The position numbers and the translations under genes were made by a program. The notes under the pieces are model-generated. The model saw only the letters and a list, made by a program, of their open reading frames with translations, had not been told where the DNA came from and made no database searches. 64,000 bases of DNA. It comes from Symsagittifera roscoffensis. Lineage: Eukaryota > Xenacoelomorpha > Acoela > Convolutidae. Positions 31,213-42,515 of this stretch are shown one piece after another. Where the stretch lies: assembly GCF_963678635.1 (NCBI RefSeq), contig NC_087063.1, positions 59,466,759-59,530,758 on the forward strand, written 5' to 3'. Each line of letters begins with the position of its first letter. Positions within the stretch are counted from its first letter, which is position 1.

Positions 31213-34171
31213 TCGATGTTTTTATGGCGCTCCTGGGTGTTATTCTTTTTTAACATCATGACCGGCAGAACCGTTAACGAGCATTCCGCGCCGAGCGAAA
31301 TGCTCACATTAACGCCCCTAATAGGCCTAAACGGCCGGGGCGGAAGGGTAGTTCGGAACGCGGAAGCATTCCGGATTACCGTGAATAGCTTTTTAACCTA
31401 GTTAAGACCGAAAATTCACGAATCAGGAAGGGTGGGGGGATCGGTCATTCCCACGTTCCCTGAGAGGTTTGTGACCAAAAACACTTAAAGATATATGTAA
31501 AACCAAATAAAAAGTAGTATAGTACCCAAGAAAAACAAAAAACATAAAAAAAATAACCGAAAAAACCAAAAACAGTAAAATAGTAAAAAATCAGTAGAAA
31601 TCATCCCCCAGACAAGATGTGATCCGACCCTCCCGTTTGTTGTTGATAGATATATTCTTGTTGCAGGCATTTATATCAGTCAGGATTGCTACAATCAATT
31701 TTGTGGCCCGTTTGTGAGGCTTGTACTGTAGGGTTATTTGAGCATTTACGCACGTTAATGATAAATTGCGCTCAATCCGGAAGGTTCAGCTGATTTGCGC
31801 TCAATTCGGAAGGGTCTTGGGAGAAGACTGATCCGGCAAGCAGTACAAGGAGCAACAAGAAGGGGCTCAACGACAACAGCAATCGACTGTTGGGTATCGT
31901 TAACAAGTTTTGTATCCCTTTTGGTACAAAAATTAAGATAGTAATCTGTGGGGGGCTCGACAGTGCTGCACTGTAGTGACCCTTCACCGAACTACGAATA
32001 TCCGAGTGAGTTGAGCACCTTAATTCGGATATCAAACAAACCCGGAGGGGTATAGTATTACTAATATTATTACTTATATAGCTTATATTAATACTCCTAT
32101 ATCGTTTTTCAGTGAAAAACACAGAAAACAGACCGGTTTTTAGGGTCAAAATAGCGATATTTTGATCCCCCCACAAATCGCGATTTTTGAGATATCGATA
32201 TTTTTTGAAACGGAAAAAAGCGCTAAAGTAGTTTGTTACATCGTAACTGCACTACCATAAAAGATAGAACCGGTTAAGTTTAGTTCGGAAGTGGTTGGAA
32301 CTATTTTGGTACCGAAAACCGAATTTTCGTGATTTTTGATAGTACAAAACATATTAAAAAATGAGAAAATTTTTTGAAATTTTTGAGTTAGAACAGTAAA
32401 AATAGTTGTTCGGACAACGTCCACTAGTGAATCTACGAGTTTTAAAACCCGCTACCCGAAAGCTTTCCGGGTTGCAGAGAAATCGAACTTAACGGGTTTG
32501 ATTTGGTGGGTTCAGCAATCCGGAGGGGTACAGGTAGCATAGTTTTTCGCAAATTTTTTCAACTAAAGCCTTTTAGATCGGGTCTTTTGCGTTGAACTAG
32601 AAGAGTATAGGCCTTCTGAGCTCGGATCAATAATTTTTAGGTCGAAAAGAACAAAATTGCGGAAAAAGTTAGGCGGAACCTATAAGAGACAAACTTTTTG
32701 ACTTTAGAAAAAAGACGTTTTGGTTAATAACTTTAAAACTACTGGTCATATCGAGTTGATCTTGGTATCAATAGATCAGAATTTAGCTGAGCTTACTGAT
32801 AGGGACAAAAGTTTTTCGAAAAAGTAAGCGTGAAAATTTTTTGAGATAGTTTTTAGCAAATTCACCAATTTGGAGGGTAGACCCTTCATGTTTTATAAAT
32901 TTTTTTATAGAAAAGCCCTTACACCCCTACCAAAAGGTAATAGCGGTTGAATAGAGTAACTTTAGGCCGTTCTAGACGAAAAGGGAGGGCTAAAGGAACA
33001 GAAAAACCTTAATCGAGCCGAAGTTAGGCGAGCGATAAGACCCTTCACCGTTAGCGTGAATTTTCAAAAAAGAGGCTTAACTTCAATCCGGAAGGGTCTA
33101 GGAAAGCAGTACATACCCTTCCTAATTAATTGAAAAAGAAAAATTGCATCGGAGAACGTATCCGGAGGGGTATAGGTTGAAAGAAGGAAATCTCCGAAAA
33201 GCTACTAACACAGACCAGAGGGCTCCCAATACTGAGGGGTCACATATTTACTAATTCGGAGGGGTCCCAATTCGGAGGGGTACCAATCCGGAGGGGTCTT
33301 ATATTTGCTAATTCGGAGGGGTCCCAATCCGGAGGGGTCTTATATTTACTAACTCAGAGGGGTCCCAATCCGGAGGGGTATTATTTTATCAAAGGACTTA
33401 GGTAGACGGAAGATAGACTACAGTGAGAGGTATTAGGTTATTAGCAGATTGCCTAGGAATCAGTGACTGCACTGGTAACTTGCCTTTCAATAAAAACAAG
33501 ACCAAAACAAAACAGGTCCGAACTCGGATATTCGCGACACTAAGTCTAAACTAAAAAGAGCGTAATTCAATGGTGTGGATTGAAACCCAATACGTTTTTG
33601 TGAAAAGTGACTGCCCTGAGGATTGTAGTAGGTCTAGCTCGGGCAGTCCGAAGGCAGATAGGTAACACAGTACTCGGTGGGTGCAATAGACGCCCACTTG
33701 AGAAAATTACTGCCTTCAAAGTTTTATCTGTTTGGTGCAGCACCAAGCAGGGAAAGCTTTTTCTTAAAAACAAAAAAAAACAAGTTCGACTATTGTACTG
33801 CGACCGACTAAAAGTACAAAACACATACGTTTTTCTTTCATAGAAGTGTTCATATTCTGTCATTATATATTATATTTTTTCTTTTTGTTTTTGATTTTAA
33901 ATCTACATAAACTGTGCTTGTTTGGGTAGTGAGTACACTATCTTTTAAATTGACTGATAACATCATATTGTGCTAGTACTCAAATCTTACGACCGATAAT
34001 CGGTCAGTGTGAATAAATTGTATACAAACTGTACTCTGATAACATACAGGGATTCGTGGTCACTATTTAATAGCATCTTGTGAAATTTATTGTGTTGTGT
34101 CATTATTATTGGTAGTCAAACTATAAGGTCACTAGCAATGGAATTAAGTCTATAGGCATTAGGAAGACAAA
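31213..34171 (+). other. Untranslated leader of element B, including candidate primer-binding site
   Basis: Begins TCGATGTTTTTATGGCGCTC and CTGGGTGTTATTC (candidate primer-binding region, first 40 bases), then follows element A closely: GC-rich arms at 31260-31410, A-rich 31490-31590, a U3-like stretch at about 32450-32530 (TTTCCGGGTTGCAGAGAAAT ... AATCCGGAGGGGTACAGG), and the 13-bp inverted repeat near 31996-32010 and 33520-33533. No coding frame seen. Confidence 0.7.
33088..33384 (+). repeat. Cluster of about ten AATCCGGAGGGGTC-like motifs, element B leader
   Basis: Copies at about 33088, 33160, 33231, 33254, 33269, 33284, 33310, 33326, 33352 and 33368, equivalent to 10841-11178 of A. Several sit in register with a 42-bp period (33284-33326-33368) with TTATATTTRCTAA between them. 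The number and spacing of copies differ from A, so the cluster is changing by slippage or exchange. Confidence 0.85.
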
Positions 34172-36770
34172 TTGAGAATGAGTCTAGACAAGTCAAGGAT
34201 ACCTAAACGGGGTAATAGCTCTAAGAAATTTATACCTAAAAAGCAAAGAAGAACAATGACCGATCCTTTTGTGGATTGGATCAAACGAGCCCGGACCGAC
34301 AAAGGGGAGACGGTTTCAGGCAGAATGGTTGAAACAAGGAGTCAGAAGACCTCAAAAGAGCGAAAAGAACTGTTAAATGTGGAGGTCAATACGGACCAGG
34401 CCATGAACGACAACCAGGAAGTACATGGACTGGAAGGGAGAGGCAGAAGGCTGGCGAGTGAATCTACTCCGGTAGAACAAGGCCATGATTTTGTCACTTC
34501 CACCGGGACATTGGATCGAGAGGAGATGTCGGAACTGTCCGACATCTCAACTGAAATAGCGGCATCTAGAAGATCTCCAACAGACAACACTATGATGGCA
34601 GGCGGAACTGAGAAACAAACAACGTCATCATCGTTCTCAGAAAGAATGAGGAACACCTTAGGAAACATCTTTCCATTCACCATGGGAGGCGGCGCAGGAA
34701 ATGAAGGTGAATCCCAGGAGGAGGAGGACGAAGAAGAGCAAGTGGACTTTGGGTCTCAAGTCAGCCTCAATAGTTCGACCCAGGAGAATGAGGCATACGT
34801 CGGAAGAGAGACTGGAACCATGGACAAATTTGGTGTAGTGAGAACGATAAGCAAAGAGGTAAACACACCGGGCCAGTCAAGAGACTTCGCGATTATGACA
34901 AATTCAGAGCTGCAAACTGGGGAGAGTAGAAACAGAGGGCTAGGCAACGCATTGGCGGATCCTGAGGTGGATAATGAAAAGACGTCGAGGCAGAGAGTCA
35001 AGGCCCGGATCTCGACCAGCACGAAGCTACCTGGGACCGACAGGGTTACACCACCACTAGTGACGCCACTCGTGGATAACGGGGCAGCACTAGAAGAAGC
35101 CTCAAACAACATAGTGGACAGTTTAGGAGAACAAAATGAACAGATGTCCATAAGAATGAGTGAACTAGAAAGGGAAGTTCACATTGAAAGAGAAAGTTTT
35201 GACGGGCTACTAAGCAGCAAGAGTGGACCAAAAGAAGGGGAACCGAACTCGGGAGGTCCCAGCAGGGAGCCGAAGGTGAACTTCAATGAACATCAAAAGA
35301 GGAAGACGTATGGATCCACTAGAGGCAGGGGCAGTTCATCAGGCTATGCCACAAGAGATAATAGAACATGGGGCCCGAACAGTAGAGCAAGTGGGCCAAG
35401 CGGGAAACACTCACGGCTATTCGGATTGCAGGGATGCACCGCATACAGAGCCTTTGACAAGGTGTGAGCACACTCAGGCGGGACACTCAAGGAATGCTAC
35501 GGCAATGGCCACAGCCTTTCAACCCCTAAACAGGTCTTTGGAGAAGTCCAGAAGAGTCTTTAAGAAACCAAGATGCTATAAAGATGAATCTGATGGCTGT
35601 ATTGATACCTGGATAGAGGTAATGAAGCTGCATTTCGAGGAAGAGGACTTGTCGGAGAGACAGGAATGCAGTGCGCTCACCAGCAACTTGGAAGGGACGG
35701 CCCTGAACTGTGTCATAGTCAAGAAGCAATATCAGCGTGACACAGCTGAGAAAATCTTCGAAATCTTGTTAAACCGTTTCGGATCAGGGGTGCAGGGGCA
35801 CCAAGCGATGATGCGCTTCGAGAAACGGCGGCAACGAGAAGATGAAACGATAGACAAGTTTCTCGATGAATTGGAAATGCTGAGAAGACGCAGCCAACCG
35901 GATGAGTCAAACAGAAGGATGAACCTGGCAGTAGCCTCAAAATTCATTGATGGTGTGAAGAATGATGAACTTCGGACAATGCTGGCAACGCATTACACAC
36001 CACTATCAACGAATGCGCCGACACCAGAGGAGTTGAGGCTCAAGTCAAAAGAGTATCTTTTGTTGAAACCTCCTTCGAGATCTGGATACTACAAGAACAA
36101 TTATGGCAATTTTAACAACGGACCAGCAAATCAAGGGAACAATTGGTACAAACCGAGGGATGATATGGACAAGAGACGCTCTTGTGCCAATTGCAGTTCA
36201 ACGGACCATCATGTGTCAGCATGCCCAACTTACAAACAAGGCATGAAAGCAATAGGCTTTAGCCTCGAGGACGAAGATGCGTCAGAATTGGACCATGAGG
36301 ATTTCATGAGAGGAGTAATTGCAAAATTCGGCTCGATGTGTTTCTTTTGCAACTTGGAAGGTCATTTTAAATCAGATTGTCCGCAATTCTGGGATGAAGT
36401 GGCAGACATCAAGCATCCAAGGCATGAAGAAGCTTTGTCAGGAGTGAAAGCCAGCAAGGCTCGCCTGTTGAGTGAAGCGGAGGCACGCAGAAAAGATAAA
36501 CCTCAAGAGCTGGCGGCAAAAAAAATGCAAGTGGTAACAGAAGAGACACGTGAACCGGAACCAGCAACTGCGGCCGATGACTTCAAGATTGATTATAGGG
36601 AAGCCGCGAGGGATGCTCTATGTAGAGTGCAGCAGTAACTGGTGACGAAAGAGATCGAACAAAAAGTGAAACTTGAACTGGAGAATGAGAAACTTCAGGA
36701 GCAACTGAATACCTTCGCAGCAACGGAGTTCGAAGAAACTAAAGGACCAAGCAGTTTGAACATGAAACTT
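34172..36770 (+). pseudogene. gag, element B (capsid and zinc knuckles present, frame broken)
   Basis: Frame 34172-35467 carries the basic start, the acidic Ser-rich middle and a short coiled coil; about 225 bp of the A coiled coil are missing. An 85-bp-class deletion near 35395 shifts to frame 35286-36638, which holds the retrotransposon capsid: FEILLNRFGSGVQGHQAMM, DETIDKFLDELEMLRRR, ASKFIDGVKNDELRTML, then zinc knuckle 1 CANCSSTDHHVSACPTYK (CCHC) and knuckle 2 CFFCNLEGHFKSDCPQF (CCHC). A TAA at 36636-36638 (CAG-GAA in A reads CAG-TAA) stops it before the Lys/Glu helix. Gag builds the virus-like particle and binds RNA through the knuckles. Confidence 0.88.
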
Positions 36771-37675
36771 AATGTGATCTCCGGTCAGAGGTTCGGCATG
36801 GTGCCGCAAGGAAGCAAGATACAGTCGATAATCTCAGTGGCTGGACCCCAGGTAATCAGAAATCTGAGTGAACCATCCGAGTTCACTTTGATGCATTTGG
36901 ACACATATGCAGGTTATCTGAGGCAGGTGGAGCCACGCACCGAGTCGAGAGCTGTGCGAGCACTACTAACGACGGGTGGCCCTCGCATGAACAAACTTCA
37001 TGGACGCTACCTAGAGGTCTATGGGCCGTATCAAGTGATGCTGAACGTGGATGGAATCAGTATCTACATCAGGACTTATGTAACAACAGATGATGACCAA
37101 ATGGGGCAGATCTATTTGGGTGAGGAGGAACTCAAAGTCCGCAGGATAGGCCATGACGCCATGATGGAACAAGATGCAGTACACATTGGGTATGAAGCAG
37201 ATGTGACTGCACATCTGCTCGACACCAACGGAACGAAAATCGGAGTCACAGGGCTTCTGGACACAGGAGCGGTAGTGAGCGTGATGCCGATAAAAACTTG
37301 GGAAAGAATGGGCTTCACGAGGGAAGATCTAATTCCAAGGAATCTCCAACTGGCTGCCTCCCATCGAAGAGCTATTTACGTAGCCGGAAGAACACCAATA
37401 ACGGTCCTCCACATGGGAGGACGGTATCTTTGGATGAGCTTCCTGGTGGTGGAAAATTTGGACGACGCCGACCAATTCATCTTGGGCAGAGATTTTGTCA
37501 GGAATTTTGACGTGATGATTGACTTGAACAACGGTCTGATACGGATTAGAAACCCGGACCGGAAGTATGTTAAGAGACCAGTTAATAGGATAATAACAGA
37601 CAAAAACAAGGTACCAATTTTTTTAGATAGAAAAGTAAAACTACAACCAGGACAAGCTGTGGTGGCAATTTAAAG
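36770..37675 (+). pseudogene. Inactive retropepsin-like block followed by aspartic protease, element B
   Basis: Frame 36642-37673 is open. Part 1 (about 36770-37195) has RALLTTGGPR, VMLNVDGISIY and GQIYLGEEELKVR in the order of a retropepsin but with Thr for the catalytic Asp. Part 2 (37215-37660) is a full retropepsin: TGLLDTGAVVSVMPIKTW, RTPITVLHMGGRYLW, DQFILGRDFVRNFD. Catalytic D-T-G is intact here, unlike in A. A TAA at 37671-37673 separates it from the RT part, where A has a sense codon. Confidence 0.8.
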
Positions 37676-37676
37676 A

Positions 37677-38940
37677 ATGAGAAATTTGAATTCGTTAAGT
37701 GATAGTAAACAGGTTTGCTTAGTGCCGAATCCAAATATTCAGAGTTCGGTGATTTTAGGCCGGAGCTTCTCGGTAACGCGAAACGGACTGTGTGCCAGTG
37801 TGTTAATGAACACACTGGCACCACGGTTTCAATCCAGCGTGGAAAGAAGCTTGGCGGAACGCCCCTCGTCATATGAATTAGAATCTGACAAAGCGGTTTT
37901 GCCAGAGATAGAACATTTAGAAGGAAAAATAGGTGAGGGAGATTTCGAAAAATTGCGGGACCTCCTAAATCGGAACTCAGATGTATTTTCAAAACATAAG
38001 GCGGATATCGGTTGCTGTAATTTCGTCGAACACGAAATCGAACTTGAAGAGGGCGCCGTTCCCCATTGGGAAGGCGCAAGACGAATGACGCCACACAAAT
38101 CGGAAGCGTGCCGAGTGGAAATAGAAATGTTGCTTGAATACGACATGATATAACCCTCGAAATCGCCATGGGCTTGCGGGGTAGTAATGGCGAAAAAGAA
38201 AGGGGGCAGCTTAAGTTTTGTTGCGACTTTCGTTACTTGAACGCGGTAACGACAAAAGATGCGTACCCGATACCGCGAATAGACGAGAGCCTCTCTAAGC
38301 TTGGTGATGCCAAGTTCTTCACCACATTGGACTTGGGTTCTGCCTTCTGGCAGGTCCCTCTGCGGAAAAAAGGATAGAGAGAAAACCGGATTCGCGTGCG
38401 AGTTGGGATTTTACCAGTGGAAGAGGATGCCCTTCGGCTTGTGCAATGCAACGGCCACTTTTCAAAGACTGATGGCTCAGGCTTTGACGAGAGTGACCAA
38501 GAAGTACGGGAATCTCGTGATGTGTTACGTGGACGACGTAGTCATAGCGACACCGACCCTGGAAGACCACATTGATAGGCTCGATGAGGTCTTTGGATGC
38601 ATGAAAAGAGCAGGATTGAAGTGCAAACCATCAAAATGTGAAATCCTTAGGAATTCGATTAAGTACCTGGGAAGAATGATGGACAGGCATGGTGTGAGGC
38701 CGGACCCGGAAGCAGTGGAAGCAGTGTTGACATGGAAAGCTCCCAGAACGGACACACATCTCCTGAGCTTCCTAGAGTTTGCCAATTACTACCGGGAATT
38801 CATAAAAGGATATGCGGACAAGGTGTATCCGATGCAGAAGCTGATGCGCAACAAGGGGAAAAAGTTCGAATGGAACGATGAGACACAGGTTGCTTTCGAG
38901 AACATAAAGCGGGAACTGTGCGAAGCGCCAGTGCTAGGCA
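37677..38940 (+). pseudogene. Reverse transcriptase, element B Pol
   Basis: Lead-in frame 37677-38153 (KHKADIGCCNFVEHEIELEE) ends at a TAA (GAA in A). Next frame 38168-38377 has [19 protein letters not shown] and LDLGSAFWQVPL. An extra A in an A-run near 38367 shifts to the frame at 38301-39059 with YQWKRMPFGLCNATATF, active site CYVDDVVIATPT and EFANYYREFIKGY. All RT blocks are present across three frames, so losses are point lesions. The polymerase copies the element RNA into DNA in the particle. Confidence 0.88.
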
Positions 38941-39420
38941 TGCCTACAGAAAAGAGCATGTATGTTCTTGACACAGACGCATCGGTAGTAGCCATCTCAG
39001 GAATATTGCATCAAGAGCAAGAATGGAACGGAAGAACGGTTCTCCGTCCCATTGCATAGGGCAGCAAGGTCTTGAGTGACACAGAGATAAAATATGGCGC
39101 ACCAAAAGCAGAAATGTTTGCAGTAGTCACTTTCGTGGAAAAGTACCGTGCATACTTGGGGAGCGCTCCCTTCAAGTTACGCGTGGACAACAGAGCGTTA
39201 TCCTGGTTGAAGACCTACTCGATGGATCAGAGTTATATTGGTAGGTGGATAGTAAGATTGGATGGCTACCATATGATAATTGAACATAGGATGCGTGATA
39301 AACACCAGAATGCTGACAGCCTCAGCAAGAAAACTGAGTTCTATGAAAGATTGGAGCAGAAGCAGGCCAATCAGGCGGAAATAAAGGAGGGATTCTCGTC
39401 TCTGGACAAAGAAACTTATG
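38940..39420 (+). pseudogene. RNase H, element B Pol, with TAG at 39057
   Basis: Contains VLDTDASVVAISGILHQEQ, TEIKYGAPKAEMFAVVTFVE, RVDNRALSWL and HQNADSLSKK, that is all catalytic motifs. It is interrupted only by the TAG at 39057-39059 shared with element A. Downstream the same frame stays open for 884 codons into the integrase. Confidence 0.85.
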
Positions 39421-40680
39421 AAGCGCTTCCCTTAACGAGATGGTTGGATAAGTCTGGACATCCAATTCCAGGGCATCCCGAATTGCCTGTAGAGAAAGCA
39501 GCCGAGATAAAGACCATATCCAAGGAGGACCAGGTCCCATTGGATCTGTTGCTGCGCTCGAATCTGGTCCAGCAAGAACTCTCTCGCATGAAAATAAACA
39601 GCCTCTCATTATTGGATAAAACGGTTCAGGTCACACCGCAAGTGATGCGGATGCTGGGTGGATTATTAGAAATAGAACTGACCAGAGATGACCCCGAGTG
39701 GACAGCAGCAGTGGCATCGCTAACAGTCAGTGAGAAGGTGAAGATCATGCCGTCCAGACGACAGCACGCAGAGAACGAGAGGGATTGTAGGACAATAGTT
39801 CAGCAACTAGTATCCTCAATACCCCACGAGATTTTAACCAGTACTTTTTACGGTCAGAAAGAACAGGGGAGCAGCAAGCGAAAGAAAACCGTCACCTTTG
39901 TGGACCAGGATAAGGAAGGTGAAAAGGTAGAACAAAATCTGCTGCAAGACTATTTGTCCGGGGAGACGAATGATGAGAAGAACCAGCAATCACAAGATCA
40001 ACACCCGGGACAAGAAAATTTGTCCGGGGAGTCTGAGATAGACGAGAAAGTTCCTGATGAGAAACAGGACCTTGAGAACAAGGTTTTGTCCGGGGAGTTC
40101 AGATGGATGCGAAGAAGGCACAGACATGATCTGGAGGAGCGTGCAGTCTCCAGCACAACCTCTTCAACGGATGACAATTCCCGAAACTCAGGAATGGACA
40201 CCTATTCAGACAGGAACTCGAGCTCGGGATCAGAACTGACCGAACTAGCGATCCACACACTACTAGTGGAAACTCGGGCAAGGGATCTGGACAGAGAGGT
40301 GTACCAAGATCCTGACAGCGATCGCTACCTTATACCAAGCGAAAGAGTCTTTGACAACGCAGCGGATGATTTGGAGACAATAGCGGTATCGAAACGTTCG
40401 ATAAGTCTGTTGCCGCAGAAAGAGGTAGTCAGGACTGATCTTCAGCCGTTTAAACAAGAAACACAGCCGTTGGCGAAGATTTGGTGCGTTAAGATGGAAG
40501 AAGACACACACCAGCCCAACGAGCTGAATAGTCAGATGAGGGTCATGAAGACGTACTTAAAGGCGAGATACAGACTCTCGGATCTTCTAAGGGCGCAGAG
40601 AAATGATCGCATGACAAGCAACTTGAAAAGGTGGATCGAGAATGGTTCTCCGGATAAAGGGGACCTCGAGGAAGATAGTT
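39420..40680 (+). CDS. Long acidic Pol linker, element B (open)
   Basis: Part of the open frame 39072-41726. Order: LPLTRWLDKSGHP, helix with LSRMKINSLSLL, KERSKRKKTVTFVDQ-like basic patch, three LSGE peptides (DYLSGETNDE, ENLSGESEIDE, KVLSGEFRW) coded by TTGTCCGGGGAG at 39954, 40020 and 40085, Ser-rich SSTDDNSRNS, and a conserved block KARYRLSDLLRAQ with KGDLEEDSYRIL before integrase. About 400 residues of spacer at this place is unusual. I do not recognise a domain. Confidence 0.6.
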
Positions 40681-41726
40681 ATCGCATCCTGAGACAGTAC
40701 TTCATGCAGAAGGAAGGGAGGTTATATTTGAACAAGGACGGGATTCTGGTCTGTAAGAGAAGAGAAGAAGACAGAGTCCTATACAAGTATAACGCGATAG
40801 TGTTACCGCAACTCTATCAGACAGAACTATTATTCAGGTCGCATGATCAGTTGGGCCATCAGGGGATCGATAAAGTATATCAGAGGATCCTGAAGCGCTT
40901 TGAGTGGCCTGGAATGAAAAAGGCATGCGAGAAGTGGGTAACAGCTTGTCTGTCATGCCAACAGGTCAAGGATCCAAGGAAGTTGCGATTTCCTTTACAA
41001 TCGATCGAGTCGTCTGAATTCAATCACCAGAAGATATGCATGACAGACAGTGGTTATAATCAGGTATTGGTCATGATAGATCATTTTACGAAGTATGCAG
41101 AGGCCGTGCCCTGCATAACTGCCTCGGCGGAAGAGACATGCGACCACCTGATCAATACGTGGATAGCAAGACATGGTTGTCCGATGACGTTTCAATCGGA
41201 TAATGGAACAGCTTTCATAGGAGAGCTTACGAAAGAGCTTATGAGACGCTCACAGGTCGCTCAAGCTCACTCCACGACATACCACCCTCAGACGAATGGC
41301 TTAGTGGAAAGACAGAATAGGACGTTAGTGTCGATGCTGAGAGTATATTGTTCCAGGTACAAAACCGATTGGGACAGATACCTTCCACAGGTGATGGGAG
41401 CATATAACAGCACACAACACTCCACCACCGGAGTCAGTCCACACCTGATGCTAACTGGACACGACAAGTCTTTACCCTTAACCTTCTTTTACCGAGAGTA
41501 TGAGGGAAAGAAAACGTCTCCACAGTTCTACGTGAGGGATGTGATCAGACGCCAACAGGAGTTGAACGATTTGTGTAGACGAAATACTCAGCAAGCACAG
41601 GCAAGGCAGAGGAAAAGATTCGACCAGAAAGCAGCTGGTGCAAAGGCTTACTCGGTGGGAGACTACGTATGGGTATTTCAGAACGTTATACCACCGAAAG
41701 GGACGAAAAAGCTCCTAAAAAAATGA
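40680..41726 (+). CDS. Integrase, element B (HHCC and DD35E intact)
   Basis: Zinc-binding domain: HDQLGHQGIDKV (His pair near 40842) and CLSCQQVKDP (Cys pair near 40950). Core: first Asp in LVMIDHFTKYAEA (about 41079), second Asp in FQSDNGTAFIGEL (about 41198), Glu in NGLVERQNRTL (about 41306), with 35 residues between the last two. The frame ends at 41726 with KKLLKK and TGA, where A reads on (KKW-RGPF); an extra base here separates the C-terminal tail. The catalytic part looks functional, the only such copy in this window. Confidence 0.88.
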   Translation, partial: YRILRQYFMQKEGRLYLNKDGILVCKRREEDRVLYKYNAIVLPQLYQTELLFRSHDQLGHQGIDKVYQRILKRFEWPGMKKACEKWVTACLSCQQVKDPRKLRFPLQSIESSEFNHQKICMTDSGYNQVLVMIDHFTKYAEAVPCITASAEETCDHLINTWIARHGCPMTFQSDNGTAFIGELTKELMRRSQVAQAHSTTYHPQTNGLVERQNRTLVSMLRVYCSRYKTDWDRYLPQVMGAYNSTQHSTTGVSPHLMLTGHDKSLPLTFFYREYEGKKTSPQFYVRDVIRRQQELNDLCRRNTQQAQARQRKRFDQKAAGAKAYSVGDYVWVFQNVIPPKGTKKLLKK

Positions 41727-42515
41727 AGGGGACCCTTCATGATTACAGAGGTGCACGAGGAGGGACGCTTTTATAGACTGAGTACTGGCCGAGCCGCCCA
41801 CTACGAGAACATCAAGCTACACAATCCATCGACAGAAGACTGGTGCATACCTGCAGATATGGAAGAAGGGGATTATCTAATGATGGATCCTGCTTGTGAG
41901 GTCAACGAGAAGGGCACCGGGGAGAAGAACGATAGAAACGAAGTCGTAGAGGAAGGAACGGATACACCGCTGGACCTGGATCCAAACGAGGAGATCGAAG
42001 CAGACGATGAAACCTTACCCTACGCAGAGGAAGATTGGCAGGATCCCGAACAGATAGAGGTTCCCAAGAACTTGGAACCGGATCTTCCGTTCACGATGCA
42101 GACTCGTCAGAAGGACGGGACAAGACCAAGAAGGAAATACAATCCTTACGGTGACGACTTTGTAGTGGATAGGATAGATCTGAAGAAGATAGTGGAGGAA
42201 GTAGTGGGTCTAAGAGAAATAACTGTGTCACAAGACATTGACATAGTCGATGATCACCACGATGAGTGGGTCGACGACCGGTCGAAACCCGAGGTAGAAT
42301 TCGTTGACGAGCAACAGCAGTCATATGAACAAGACTTGACGAACCTGCGTGTCTTAGAGTGGCTGAACGAAACGACCTCGGACCCTGAGGAGACCAGCGT
42401 CACGATTCAAGACGTAGATCGTGAAAGCATGAAATACATCAAGACCGAACGAGATGATCCTTCCTGGGCTGCCCAGGAAGGAGACTACTCATTCCAGCTT
42501 CTAACCTCGATTTGA
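41727..42515 (+). pseudogene. Integrase C-terminal GPY/F-like tail and acidic region, element B
   Basis: Frame 41739-42515: GPFMITEVHEEGRFYRLSTG with AAHYENIKLHNPS resembles the GPY/F module of Ty3/gypsy integrases. It is followed by an acidic tail (ADDETLPYAEEDWQDPEQ, KYNPYGDDFVVDRIDL, EEVVGL). A one-base deletion relative to A (near 42480) ends it at 42515 and puts the macro-like domain in another frame. There are also about 50 extra bp near 42415-42465 compared with A. Confidence 0.7.
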
